Origin: Entonaema liquescens
Taxonomy: Eukaryota; Ascomycota; Sordariomycetes; Xylariales; Xylariaceae
Length of the DNA stretch: 64,000 nt
Assembly (NCBI GenBank): GCA_902805475.1
Contig: CADCSX010000001.1
Location: forward strand, 2,480,001 to 2,544,000
Direction of reading: 5' to 3'
Position numbers and translations under genes: made by a program. Positions 47,297 through 60,006 of this stretch are shown piece after piece. Each line of letters begins with the position of its first letter. Position 1 is the first letter of the stretch. The notes under the pieces are model-generated. The model did no database searches. It had not been told where the DNA came from and worked only from the letters and a program-made list of their open reading frames with translations.

Positions 47297-49908
47297 TCAA
47301 ACCGTGACACCAATATCCGGGCCTCCAGCGGCCTCAACCTCATCTCTCGCTTTTACATTCGCGATAGCGCTTTGTAGCGCGCTCGTGAGATCGACGTGGA
47401 ACAGCGGACGATTGAGCCCGTGTACCGCCACCTTTCTAGTTTCGATATTCTTAGCAAACTCAGGCGCTTTATTTCTCGGAGCCGCAGATTGCGTTATACT
47501 AGAAGCAGTGCTGGGCCCGGAAATGTACTGAGTCGATGGGTCTACTGATTCCGACTTGCTAAGCGTTGGTCGTATCTGGGTTTCCTTCTCATTGGCTTCC
47601 AATTCCGCCGCAGCTGCAGCAGACTCCGAGCCGCCAATCTCGGCGACGCTGAAGATGGACTTCCACCGCGAGTGTAGGCCATCCGGACGCGGGGTCGGGT
47701 AGCCGAAGCCGGCAGAGACAAGTCCCCTCTTCGTCCACCGGTTATTGATACAAGCAAAGTGAACATCCACCACATCCGGCGCTGTATATCGATCTAGCTG
47801 ATTGCGCACATCGATCAATTGCTGTACAGAGGTGACATCGACATTATTGACTGAACTAAAATCAAATATAATAGCCTTCAGCGTCGGTAATGAGGTGTTC
47901 TCTTCCTGACCCTTCTTCGGGCCGGGGTCGTTCCATGGGCGGTCACCAACACGCGCATAAGTGTCTGTTCTAGTACGACGCGTGTTGGCAAATATGTGGC
48001 TTGTAAGATAGTCCAGAGTGTGACTTGCGCTTGGGTAGTTGAAGCCTTCGGAAAATCGGTAGATGAAAATACCAGGATAGGGGCTAGAGATTTCGACTTC
48101 TGGGTTCGAGCCATCTTCATGGTCAATTGGGAGAAAAACGTTTCGCGTAGGCGGTGAAAGGCTAGAGTCCAAAGTGTCAAAGGTCCCATACTCGCCTAAT
48201 ACGTTGCTGTCATGGCCGATAAGGTGGTCGCCTATAACGGAGTGTACCTGAACCCTGCCGAGGAATCTACCTCGAGATTTGAGTACGCGGAATATGAATA
48301 TTGCGAATGAGATACATATAGTTGCGTAGATCCCGTTCTCGATTGTTGAAAAGACGGTAACGAATACACCGACGAAGAATATTAGTACCTCAAGAGGCGA
48401 TATCCTCCAGAACTTGTAGAGTGTATTTGGTGGTGTTATCAGGTCCCCGACGGCGTGGATGATGACAGCAGAGAGAGATGCGGACGGAATGTAAAAGAAC
48501 ACGGCCGTCAGTGCGTAAATAGCTAGAAGCACTACGGCAGCCGTAATAACGCCAGCAAAGGGAGTCCGAACGCCCGCCTTCGACTTGATAGCTGTACGAC
48601 TGAAAGAGCCCGTTGATGGAAATCCTCCAAGGAATGGCGCAAGAACGTTGGTGACACCAATGGCAACCATCTCTTGTGACGGGTCTATCGTGTAGTTGTT
48701 GACTCGGCCGAAGGATTTTGAGATGGCGATATGTTCGATTAGTAAAACAATAACTGTTGCAGGCAGCTCGCTAACAAATGAGCTGACGATTTCCGAGTCA
48801 ATAGTCGGAACAGCAGCATGCTGGAAACCTCGAGGGACATCCTTAAGAATGGCGAAGGCGGGGTGTTCGCGACGGTTCATATTAACCAACCAGCTAATCA
48901 TGGTATATAGTAATATGACGAAGACCGCCCTTAGCGTCGAGAGGAAGAAAAACAGCTTTTGGCGATTCGGAAATTTCTTTGCTGCCCAGGCACATGAGAA
49001 CCGGATCGTGTAGAGCAGCGTGAGCGCAGTCAACCCCATAGCTGCATTTAAATCCGTCCTTCCCAGGCCCTTCAAGGTATTTATGATGACCAAGTACGTT
49101 GAATCCCTCGGAGAAAAGCCAGTAATTCCCATAAGCGTAGGAACCTGCCCTGCGGCAATGTTGATAGCGGAACCGGTCATAAAAGCGGCTAACGATACCA
49201 AAGGTATCAATTCGACGATCCATCCGCACCGGATTAAACCGATGAAAAGTACAATAGCACCGGAGATGAGAGCAAGGGCGCTTGCAATCACCCATGGCGT
49301 ATCCTCATACTGGGGAAGTTCAGCCGTGGCTTTCGCGACAACAGAGCCGGTGACAGTGGAGACGACAGCAACAGGCTTTAGTGTGTTAGCATAAAGCTTA
49401 CTTTGCACGAAGTTCCCTACTTTGACTTACACCTATAGTAATGTCTTTCGATGTGGCAAAAAACCAATAGAGAAGAACGCCCATGAATGATGAATATAAT
49501 CCGAATTCCACCGGAAGGTTAGCTAGCTTAGCATAGGCCATTCCCTGTGGCACAACAACAGCACCAATAGTTATGCCTAGGTAGAAAGAGGTTAGTTATA
49601 AGCCATTTATAGTCCAGTAAATAAAAAAACATACCAGCAACAAGATCGCCGATAAACCATTGTAAGTTGTAAAAACCGATCCAAGATAAGAAAGGGAATA
49701 ATGATTTGAAATAGTTTAGCATATCTCGTCCCGAGGGTGTTATTTCGGCGAGCCACTCTGCGCTGGTGGGCTGCTGCTCGACGAAAGTGTCTGCCGTCTG
49801 CGTCGAGAAGACCGATTCTCCTCGAGTTACGTTGTCTATATCGGGGTCTTCGAGCTTGATCCCCAAGACTTTCGCCAATGTTTGGCCAGCTTTTCTTGTC
49901 GAAGACAT
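47297..49908 (-). CDS. Sulfate permease, SulP family with STAS domain
   Basis: Plasma-membrane sulfate transporter. Three exons (49908-49635, 49576-49431, 49375-47297) join in phase to 832 aa; introns are 58 and 55 nt. Family marks: FPFLSWIGFYN before the first membrane helix, VVVPQGMAYAKLANLPVEFGLY, GPVAVVSTVTG, the EHIAISKSFGR and NVLAPFLGGFPSTGSFSRTA stretches, and a C-terminal STAS domain (LKAIIFDFSSVNNVDVTSVQ near residue 640). The closest named relatives are the fungal Cys-14/SutB/Sul1 permeases. The tail after the STAS domain is Ser/Thr-rich. I saw no exact Cys3-type consensus in the upstream region, so sulfur regulation is not shown by sequence. Confidence 0.94.
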
Positions 49909-52530
49909 CGTGGGAGCTAATAGGAGATGATAATTAAGGAGTAAGAGGTAAAGAGCCTCAGTAACAGATAAATGCTATATAATAAAGTCTATGATCGAAA
50001 CGAAGCGTAGAGGGATCTGTAAGATAGACAGATATCGGGCTCGAGGAGACGGTGGTAACGCTGGTAGGGTGACAAGGCTGTATAACTGCAAAGGGTAGTA
50101 AGGCAGCTCAACTTCAACGTTGAGGGCGTGTTTGATACAGCCCAAGATTTGAGCGTAGGCTAAATAAAGCCGGCTCGAAAGTATTGCTACGAAGAAGCAC
50201 TGGTAGCCATCGGAATGAAGTTGGAACCAAACTTGGACTTATTGACAAGACAAATTTGACAATATAAAATATTGTTAATAAAGCAGAAGTCTTTAAAAAC
50301 AAGAAGGTGGATTTGGTGCGTGAGTAAGTCCACAATAAAAGTAATGGGATGATATCTGTTATTAGAAGTTACACCGAGGGGATACGAGGGTTCGGTAAAG
50401 ACAAGATAAGTAATACGGCCAGGATTCTCTCAGTTTGCCTTGCACAGGATCTTGCTGTAACGTCGAAGTTGTTTAGATGTTAGACAACGGTTTGTGTATG
50501 TGTATTTTGTGTAAGGAGAAGTGAAAGTTTATTATCTAGGTAAGTTGAGTTGGATATTGGCCGAGTGGCAGTACTAATACGTAGTCTCAGTGGATTCCTC
50601 GAGATCTTAGGATCTTAGATTGCCACTAGAGGATGAGTTGCGCATCGGATCGGTACGTGGCCTTGGCAGATGAATGATAAGGAGAATTCCGAGAGCGCAT
50701 AATAATATTATTAAAATTGATCAGATAAAAGAGCTTTAGTAAACTTTAACAAAAGAGTAATTGTAACAGCGAGGTAATACCTAGGTATTGGATAACGAAG
50801 TTACTAACATATAAGCCTCAAGCCTAACGCTGAAGTTCTACTAGTTAGCTTCGGATTGGTTGATCACTCGATGGCGCAATCGGCTTTAAACCTTTCAAAG
50901 TTTAGCGGAATATTTAGAAACAGCGAAGTACGCAATATATTTTTCACCTTTTATACGGGCGCAACGGACCAAAGGGTGAAGCCGAACACCGACTTTTAAG
51001 TAAGAACTCCATTTTCTGATGGAACCTCGTGCCCAGCATTATTCGGCAGTTACGTGCGGTAGGAGCTTATGGCATATGATCTTATAATAAGAGTTGAGCA
51101 TTATATATTTATATATTACTAGGAATGGTGTAGAAGTACTCCCCAATGTAAGACGGTTAATGAGGTTGGAGATAATCACGATGGAAACCAGTACCTAAAT
51201 AATTGTACCCAATCCGGTCAAAAGACAACCTACATAGCCAATCATAGAGCTCAAACGTAAGGAACTGGTCCAAGCGCCGATGACGCGATTTCGTCTTTAG
51301 TTGATGCCATCATTATAAATACGGTAATTGAACTCCATACAGATTGAAAGAACATGGGAGATTTTATCTCCAATGTCTTATGTCATTATCATAATAGATT
51401 GAACCAGCGTTGATCCGGTGCCGATTTCGTTATAAGTAATTTCTCTAAGAATTACTATAAAAACATTTATAAGACGGCCTATGAACTCGCCGTGTTTATG
51501 TCTACTTGTTTATTTGACCATCTTTCAAAGTCCAAATTAATAAGCATGATTTACCGGTATGAGGCTTCTTTACTGTCTATGATACCTAGCTAATATATAA
51601 TATTAAAAGTTGACAGTGGTGCATCAACAACATCAAGTCAACTGTTTATCAATAGAACATTTCAACTCTTAAATGCTACATGGTTTAAACAACAGAACAA
51701 CCACTACGGGGTGTTTTCCGGGTTAATCATGATAAGTGAGAATATAGTCCCCTGATATACTATGTATGCTAGCCATATCTGTTCTAAACCATGCAAAGGT
51801 ATGTATATCCATGTAAGTCTCCGAGAGGTAGTCCTGAATCGGCTTCGGCCTCCCCGGATGCAAATAATATGCAGATTGATCGTACCTGCAGGCTTCACGG
51901 ACCACAATCTACAATCTACAATCTACAATCTACGGGGAAATCTTAACCAATCCTAGCTGCGGTGGAGCGGTCAAAAGGGTTGCCGGCCTCACTGTAACCT
52001 TGCCTGCCTTACCTTAGGCCTTTTGACATCAATCTAAGCTTTTTCACATGCTGATCCAATATCGATGAACATTCGTATATGATAATGCAAATATGAATTC
52101 GCAGAATAAGGAAGAGTAGAATTGTTGAAATACTTTCCTACGTAAGGTACTTAATCATACCTATTGCTTTCAAAAAAGGATAAGCACTTAAAAAGATGAT
52201 GCACCTACAGGAAACATATCAGCTAAATAAATAACCTTTTTAAGCCAACGCGTCCTACTCGCGTTTTAATAAGTCTTGTGAATATGGAGGGGGGTGTGTT
52301 TTATTATTAGGTCACTACGCATGTACACAAGTACCACAAGCCCTCTCTAAACAACTCCAACCTCTTTTCCTTGCCCTGTTTTTTTTTTAGTTTTATTTGC
52401 GCATAGTTGTTGCACTAACAACTGTACAACGTTGTTGAGAATGCTTTTCCCTCGACATCGACGATAGTTTCAATTTGCGTGTTGTCGCAATTCCTATAGG
52501 TGTCGCTGTCACCGCCACCATCTGGTCGAA
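49909..52530. other. Shared upstream region of sulfate permease and BUB2
   Basis: 2.6 kb between divergent genes; AT-rich, no coding frame supported. A 7 bp repeat (ACAATCT x4) lies at 51904-51933 and a T-run at about 52380-52388. It should contain the promoters of both genes. Confidence 0.5.
51904..51933. repeat. 7 bp tandem repeat
   Basis: Four exact copies of ACAATCT in the divergent promoter region between the sulfate permease and BUB2 genes. Confidence 0.85.
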
Positions 52531-54058
52531 ATGACGAGCCCAACGCGGGAATCATTCCCGCCCATCGCACAAGCATTCAACACATTCACAACCACGACGC
52601 TCCCTAACCAAATACACGCCCCGCCATCACCTCATACTCACAGATTGCGCAAGCTACAATCCGCACATAATCTTGGCGCTTCTGCTCGAATTTCTAGCCA
52701 AAACTCGTTGATATCTCAACAGGTTCTTCGGCATCCTCAAGAGGGCGCACCACCTCCAACTCGCAATGTCAACCGATCCCCACAGAGAAATAGAGCCAAC
52801 TCGGACGCGACACCCCCACCACCTCCGACGCCAACCATATTTCCGAATAATCTTTTGTTATCTCTGAACCATAAGAGAAGCGCTCTAAGTAAGGCTTCAA
52901 GAGTAGCTGATGCTATGTCTCTAGACAGACTAATTAGGGAGGGCCCCCCTGACGGGGATGTAAATGGTGCCTTGGAGAGCGCGCGTCTGAAAGTCTTAGA
53001 TCAGGGTATCAGGAGCGACAGCGACGGAATGGTACGATTTACTTACAACCGATCCTATAATGGCCAAACTAACAAAGGTGCTTAGTCGCGGACTAGAATC
53101 TACTTCTGGCTTATATTTATCGATGCGCCTATTCTCGATACTAACGAGTACTTGGGACTCATACATCGAGGCGCTTCTCCCGCTTACTCCAAAATCCGGA
53201 ACGATACATTCCGAACTTTAACTACCGATCCCCTTTTCCGTCGCCGTGTTAGTGAGGCAAGTTTGATTCGTCTACTTAATGCTATCGCCTGGAAACTTCA
53301 TGATGCGAAGGAAGAACGTCGCCCAACAAGTAGCAGAATGTCCCTCGCCCAAACCGAAAGCACTAGTAGCTCCCGCAGCGATATCTCTCAGACCGACGCC
53401 TCTTCACCGTCTGCTAGGAATCGTGCCCGCGCCCTGACGCTCACAACAGAAGGTTCTGATATTGCTACCTCGGAACCCGGGACTTACGTACAGGGTATGA
53501 ACGTGCTGGCTGCCCCTTTTCTATACGCAGCACGCAGCGAGGTGGAAGCTTTTGCTGCTTTCCATACTCTTCTAACCAAGGAGTGTCCTGGGTACATCAG
53601 GGGTGCAATGGACGGCGTTCACCGCGGCCTAGCACTAGTTGACAAAGTATTAGCGATCGTGGATCCTAAGCTGAGTTTCTACTTAACATCAAAGGGCCTA
53701 TCAGCAGAGATATACGCTTTTCCTTCCGTCCTTACCCTCTGCGCATGCACTCCCCCCTTACCAGAGGTCCTAAAACACTGGGATTTCCTCTTCGCCTACG
53801 GGCCGCAACTGAACATTGTGTGTATTGTCGCCCAACTAATCATGATGCGCAATGACCTCCTCACCTCTTTAAAGTAAGTATCGTTTGTGGATATTGAAAG
53901 TAGTACATCAAAATAGTGTACTAACAACAGACAGTCCTAACAAACTCCTTCGATCATTCCCGGCTTTGCGGGCAGAAATGGTCAAGCGAACAGCTCTAGC
54001 TATTATTAGGATGATACCCGACGATGTCTACGCCGACATCATACGACACGCTCTATAA
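52531..54058 (+). CDS. bub2: Bub2/Cdc16-like TBC-domain GTPase-activating protein
   Basis: Component of the two-part GAP (with Bfa1/Byr4) that keeps the Tem1/Spg1 GTPase off at the spindle pole body until the spindle is positioned, holding back mitotic exit or septation. Three exons (52531-53031, 53086-53873, 53935-54058) join in phase to 470 aa. The first 130 residues are a Ser/Pro-rich tail. The TBC domain follows, with the IRNDTFRT motif (arginine finger) and YVQGMNVLAAPFL (glutamine finger), and a characteristic FPSVLTLCACTPPLPEVL...WDFLFAYG stretch. Between the two fingers lies a Ser/Arg-rich insert of about 60 residues common in Pezizomycotina. The final exon encodes PNKLLRSFPAL...IIRMIPDDVY. 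Confidence 0.92.
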
Positions 54059-55545
54059 AATTCCCTCTCAAGGTGACGCGATATGTTCTCTACGAGTTAC
54101 GCGCTCACATGACCTAGGTTTTACTATCGGATCATACTTACATATTTGTAATAACGACTCTAACCGACGACAATCGTTTCAAAAGCTTAGGTAGTTGCAG
54201 AGTTCCGGTATAATGGTGATAACCACCCTGCACGCCGAGATATACCCACGACGGACTAGGTTCCTTTTGTCAAGAGGCACTTATAGCATAAGACGGCTCT
54301 GGCATATAGATATCTCTCAAAAAGGAAGAGGGCTTCTTCTCTACATCGGGTACACAAATAGGGGTGACATTTCTTTTCAACTCTTATTTTATGTTCTTTC
54401 CATTTTCACATCTGTATAATACTAGAAGATACGGACGACGACCGGGGAAGCGGGTGAAAAGAGCCAGGGAGGCCGGCTTACGATCACGCGAACGATGCTA
54501 TGCTATGCTTACGAAACGAGAATTTTATCTGTTTTTTTGTACAAGTATGGGACAGGGCAAGGTATATTATATATACCATAAGAAGGAAAGGCTCCGTAAT
54601 TTGGTGCTTTTCTTTCTCTTTCCTTTTATAACGCGGAAATGAAACGATGACGGACGGGATGGGATAGGTGGATATTATTATATAATAGGCGCGTCCGAAA
54701 CGGCGCTGCTGTAATGCCTAGGTATACCTGGAAATGACGATGGAATGTTTTTGTTCGAGTATAAGTACGATAGTTATGTATAAGTGGCTAAGGTGTTTGA
54801 TATGTGGCGATATGAATGGATACTACCTACTCGGGAAGCCGGGTTTGAAGTTTGAGTCTTCGAGTCTGAGTCTTGAAGTTTTACGTTGTGAAGCTATGTA
54901 TGTAATCGTAGCATTGTAATAGTTCCCCCCTCATCTTAGTTGTATGTCGCGGGAATCTAGAACTTGATAATTGAGTCTTCATACTTTCGCAGATAACTAT
55001 GTACAAGGGATGTTGTTAAAGAGATCCTAACTGGTAAGCTCGAAGCTTTGCTCCCTTTCGTGACTAGTGCGGTAGCAGCAGAGTAGGGTCAAGACTACGA
55101 TTGTTTCTTCTCCCTTGGGTACCTGACCTAGTATACCCAGTATACCTCCCTACATATTTGCAACCCCTTACTAAAGGGGCATACGAAGGCTATGCGTATA
55201 GGGCGGATTAGTATGTGCTACGATATATCGACTTCGAATTCCATTATAGCACTGCTATCTAGGACTCATATCGATACTGAAACAGTCGCAAAGAAGGCTC
55301 CGAAGTATCAGGTAATGATAATATATAAAGGTATGTATTAGGCCCGCTCTTACTACACTTTAGAACAGCCTCATGCTCTCGCTTCTACATCTATCTCTAT
55401 CGCACCTCTACTTCTATCTTGTATCGACCTCCGTATCTTCTATACCATCCATCATCGACTCGTTTACGTATCGCATAACGCATAAGTGGTTATATACAAC
55501 TCTACCCAACCCGACATTATATATACCTCGAAACAACAAGTCACC
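54059..55545. other. Intergenic BUB2 to GPI-protein gene
   Basis: No gene supported. It has the 3' flank of BUB2 and the promoter of the next gene, with a TATATA-type element about 220 bp before the start. Short open frames have no recognisable content. Confidence 0.5.
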
Positions 55546-56328
55546 ATGCTCACTTTTTCGCTCCTGCTCCTTTTCTGCGGCCTTCTCGTCTCAGCACAAG
55601 AAGATCATGTCCGCATCTCCATCGTACATCACAAGAGGGAAGTAGGGACGTGTGAACAGAATTATGGGGAGGGCTCGCAGTCGTGCGGAGAAGAGGGCAG
55701 CACCTATTGCTTCAATCCTAAAATCGGCCAGGTAAGAACCAACTCGTACATTGATCATGTTCGAACAATGCTAACTCAGAATAGTCATGCTGCGCGGCAG
55801 ACAACGGATTCTGCGACTCAGGAAAGTACTGCGCGCCTGTCGCAGGTTATTGCTGTCTCGAGGTATGTACTTGACAGTCGTGATCGCTTGAATATTCCGT
55901 ATAGGTAGGCTAACAACATGCAGGGAGAGGATCTAGAGACGTGCGCTCGCAATGCCGGGTTTACGCTGCCCGGTTCCGCTTCGAACATGACTGCAGAACC
56001 TCATGTCGTGGCCAATGTGACAACTGTTGCCGGTCCTACATTAACGGTCCTTCCCTTCCTCAAGGAATCGTCGACCTCGATGCCAACCCCGATACCGACG
56101 ATAGTAGACGTTAAAAACAGTTCATGCTCATTCACTACCCCGGCCAACGTGAACACGCCAGTACCGGTACCAACACTCATATCGCACACGAACACAACGG
56201 CTCCACCAGCTATACAGATCTCTTCGGCAGTAAAACGAGCTGGAGGTTCGACTGGATCAATGGCATTACTTAGTTTACTGAGTATCTTGGCTATCGTTCT
56301 TCTGGATTTGGTTATAAGCCCTAGGTAG
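55546..56328 (+). CDS. Secreted cysteine-rich GPI-anchored protein
   Basis: Small predicted cell-surface protein. Three exons (55546-55731, 55785-55862, 55924-56328) join in phase to 222 aa. A signal peptide is clear (MLTFSLLLLFCGLLVSAQ). A compact Cys-rich module follows (TCEQNYGEGSQSCG, SCCAADNGFCDSGKYC, GYCCLEGEDLETC); exon 2 encodes the central part of it. Then comes a Thr/Pro/Ser-rich stalk with N-glycosylation sites and a C-terminal hydrophobic segment (MALLSLLSILAIVLLDLV) as in GPI-anchored proteins. The module resembles a fungal family of predicted GPI-anchored proteins that I know only as hypothetical. It is not a CFEM domain, whose eight-Cys spacing is absent. Confidence 0.82.
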
Positions 56329-56471
56329 TTTCAGGATGAAGGGTACGCTATGGAAAGGATATTTGGTTATCGTAATTGTCTAGGTACTTAGGGCGCAACC
56401 ATGTGAAGACATGTAGTGTGGCGGTCCATTGTAAATAACTAGACATCTTGGTATCGGTTGAAGGATTCCGT

Positions 56472-58103
56472 TTAATAGGTCGGGCAGCCCTCCTGTGCTC
56501 GCTGAAAGGCGCCAGAGAAGAATTCCTGCATAGCGACATAATGATAAAGAATTCCACCTAGTACGGCAAGCTTCATCCTTTGTTAGTGCTGTTGTGATGA
56601 GAAGGGGTACTATTAATACTTACATGCCATAGGTTATGGGCGTTACCACAGTAGTCGAAAGCGCCGGGGAACCATCGCTCGGGGACTTTGCTCGCATAGA
56701 CGCAAGCTCCAACGACATAGACACAGAGAGATTTGACTAAATTGGAGCCCGCATAGAACTCATATGCCCAAGCAGGGCCTCGAGTCAGGATGATCTGGAA
56801 GACGGGCATGAAACCGGTAGCGCCCAATCCCACGAAGAAGGCCACTCTCAACCAGGCCATATCCTGTCCATTAAACTTAGGATGCCAAGGAAGGATGGTG
56901 CCGGCAATGCCGAGAACAGCAGTGGTGGTCATGTATGTCCACCGGCTAATAGGTTCACAATAAAAGGCAGTATACTCGGTTGTCATAATCGACGCAGCGA
57001 TGAGTAGCGAGATGCCGGTATAGTCAATACATGCGAAACGTTCCATCAGAGTTTGGTCTGCAACGCAGTTCATAGTATGCCAAATGGTGCTACAGACCAA
57101 GCACTTGCAGGCTGCGAAAAAGAAAACTGCAGCGATGAAGACATCTGTCTTGGAGTAAAGAGAGAAGTTGGCTGAAGTCGGATAGAAGTAGAAAGCGATG
57201 GACAGAATTAATATCAAACCGAGCGCGTGAGACCAAATGTTGACCGTTTCGTTCGAAAAGCCAAACATTGAACGAACACAGCCAAGCTTGGATTCGGTGA
57301 ATCGATATCCGCCAAGGATATGAGGATTGATCCTCCAAGGTACGGGAAGCTCCTCATACTTAATAAGGCCTTTCTCCCTAGCACGAGCAATTGCTCTTTG
57401 TACGTGCTCCTCGACGGATTCCGCGGCACGCCAGGCTCGCTCAATACCATCGTCCATAACACCGCGGGCACGTTCTATACTTTCGTCTACGACTCGTCGG
57501 CCTTCGTCCATCAAACTTCCGGCAGCGTCGGCGGCATTCGCAAAGCCCTGGTCGCGGAATTTCAAGGCCCGGGTTTCGAAATCGGTAAGCATGCCATCGA
57601 GGAGTTCAACGCCGACACGCGCTTTTTCGTTCATGGACTCGGCGGCTACTAAGGCTTCATGGTATCTCGTGTCCAGGGTCTCAACCATAACCTGTAATCG
57701 CCGTCGGCCAGCGCCAATGACCTCTTCCGAGACTTGCGAACATCGTTCCCGTACTGCTTGTAGGGTAGCAAACGTTTTGGCTATACTCGAATCCAGGTCG
57801 ATCAATTCGCCACAACCCTCGAGGTATTCCAATCTCCTCTCTAATTCCGAAAGGAACAAATCCACCTGCAATAATTAGTATAGTTGACATTAGAGCTGTG
57901 AATTATTTGGGAAAATATACCTTAAGCAGTAACCCTTCCTCGCCATCCATGATTTGCTGGACCAAAGAATGTCTTCTTCGAGGTACAAAAGAAGAATGCC
58001 GCCGGCGCCGTCGGGGTAAGTTTTCTTGATCGGCCGTGCCAGAAGTTCTAGAGCCGGACTGGTCCTGGTGAGACCTAAGGGTAAAGGTAGACGTCAAAGA
58101 CAT
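56472..58103 (-). CDS. PAQR/adiponectin-receptor-like membrane protein, Izh3 type
   Basis: Seven-helix membrane protein of the PAQR (hemolysin III/AdipoR) family; yeast Izh proteins affect zinc and sterol homeostasis. Three exons (58103-57921, 57865-56624, 56570-56472) join in phase to 507 aa. The last exon is short and gives LAVLGGILYHYVAMQEFFSG and the end QEGCPTY; without its splice the family C-terminus is lost. Family marks: GGYRFTESKLGCVRSMFGFSNETVNIWSH, the first metal His in STIWHTMNC, and the paired His of AHNLWH. The first 210 residues are a long Arg/Glu-rich helical, coiled-coil-like extension, as in Izh3 and unlike animal AdipoR. Its 3' end lies 143 bp from the 3' end of the GPI-protein gene. 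Confidence 0.9.
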
Positions 58104-59158
58104 GGCGGATAAAGGGAGCGTATGGTAAAGTATAGCAAATGTAAGGTTTCGTTGGTGCCAACTAATAAAAAATCTTGGGCACGTCTAAGCTGTCAGACGT
58201 CCCTGCATGAGACAGTTTATTGTGACTTAAGGGATGCAAAGTTGGCCAGTAAAAGTATAAAGATGAAGAATACTTTGAAAAGATTGGTCTCGAGATTGTT
58301 ACTCGTTATGCAGCTGTGCAATGGCAAAAGGTGCTTGGAGGCAAAGTGGAGGAAAGTTGACTTTCACATGTGGAAGTTGGTTGTTGTCATTGGTTAAGGG
58401 AGGGGGGTTTCCAAGGTTCCAAGGCGCAAACAATCGGACGGAACGGAGTAGCTTAGATAAGATCCGAAGCCAATATCTCATGCAAGGGTAAATTAAGGTT
58501 CCCCACAATCGGAATCCCGTAGGTCGGTTAGAGGTACCGAGTACAACAAAAGAGTTAAGTCAATTTGAAGAAAAAGTGTGAGTTAATTACTTCAAACATC
58601 TGTAACAATTCTAGGTTAGCAGTTGTTCTGTCTGTATGGATCGTAGTGATATGTAATATTTAATGCCATCTTCAGAAATGAAGGAATTGTTGCAATTAAA
58701 CTTCGTCACAAAGCCAAGCTAACTGTACATGTACGAGCTGATAGAGCTGTGCGTAAGCCCCGACTTGCTACATGTAACGGCTGTGACCGACATAAGTCCA
58801 ATATTGACCTAATTTCCACTAGGTTGCAATCTCCAATCACGACAACTCGTGGGGCGCCATTCATGCAAAGTTACCTAATCCATCAAAGTCAGGTACCCAA
58901 GCAACGGTGGGCGGTGATTTAGAATATCCGGTCTAGGTAAATGCTGGATCTGCAAACAAAATCATTTCTGATTGGCTAACTTCCCAATAGTTTATCAGTC
59001 TATCAACTAGGCTACGCTTAGGAATGTCCAGACTTCAACACCACAAAACATCGGATATCAGTCATTGAGCAGCACTTAGCTGTGACGTCCTAGTCTCTGA
59101 ATCGCGATTGAAGTTACGCCTAAGTCTTATATTTCGCTAGTTTGACACCTCCTTCACA
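58104..59158. other. Divergent promoter of IZH3-like and THOC5-like genes
   Basis: About 1 kb between two start codons. No coding frame is supported; it serves as 5' flank for both genes. A G-run lies near 58402-58407. Confidence 0.5.
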
Positions 59159-60006
59159 ATGACGATCGACGAAATAGTAACAGATGCAAATCTATCGACC
59201 GTGCTCGATGCTTCCCGTGACGCCCGAGTACAAGCATTGAGGCTCGTCGACCAGATTGCGGCAGCTGGACCTATCGAAAACGCATCTCCAGAGGCCCAAC
59301 TAGAAACCTCCAAGCAGCAGAAGCTTCTGATCACCAATCTTGCACAACTACGGGGTCTTCACCGGGCGGCGTACTTTGGTGCCCGCCAGACTAAATCGCA
59401 GACGTCCGAAGCTCGCCAGGAAGTTGACCGCCTACATTTACAACTTCAAAATCTTTACTACGAGCAGAGGCATCTGCAGGGGGAGATCGCTGCTTGCGAG
59501 TCATATGAGTCAGTAACCACTGAAACTCCGTTCAGCTATCTTCCTGCACCAATTCAAGATCCCAACTCAAGCTTCACCTCTACCTTTACATCAAGCAACA
59601 ATTCTTTCCGCAGCCATTATACTGTGTCGGCACCCGAACTTGCACAAGAACTAATTGAATTTAGTCACACCTACCAAAAGCTTCCTCTCATACCCCTCGA
59701 AGAGTTCCTCGCTTTGAAGCCCGACCATGCCGACGACGATGAAAATGCACTAATGATTGCACGGATCGAGCACGAACGTAGCGAGCGCGAGGGTCTGGAA
59801 CAGAAACGTATGGAGCTACTGAAACGGAAACAGAAGCTCATTGCCGACAACAAGAAGAGAAAGGATGACCTCGCGAACCTCGATAAAGAACTTGAGAAGT
59901 TTATTGACGTGAGTTGGCTCTGGAAGCTCGTTCTACTAATGTCAAAGCTTACCTCGTATAACAGGCTGCCAAACCAATCCAGAAACTATTCGATAAGAAC
60001 GTTTAA
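59159..60006 (+). CDS. THOC5-like subunit of the THO complex
   Basis: Predicted nuclear protein of the THO/TREX complex, which couples transcription to mRNA export. Two exons (59159-59908 and 59965-60006, intron of 56 nt) give 263 aa; the second adds only AAKPIQKLFDKNV. Marks of the family: QLQNLYYEQRHLQGEIAACE, SHTYQKLPLIPLEEFLAL with the following DDDENALMIARIEHE, and a Lys/Glu-rich coiled coil ending in DLANLDKELEKFID. Animal THOC5 is far longer; the fungal members keep only this N-terminal coiled-coil portion, so the short length is normal. Confidence 0.88.

Noticed and set aside
56001..56195. Antisense frame across the stalk of the GPI-anchored protein
   Set aside because: Mirror of a Thr/Pro/Val-rich low-complexity sense segment with signal peptide and anchor in the proper places.
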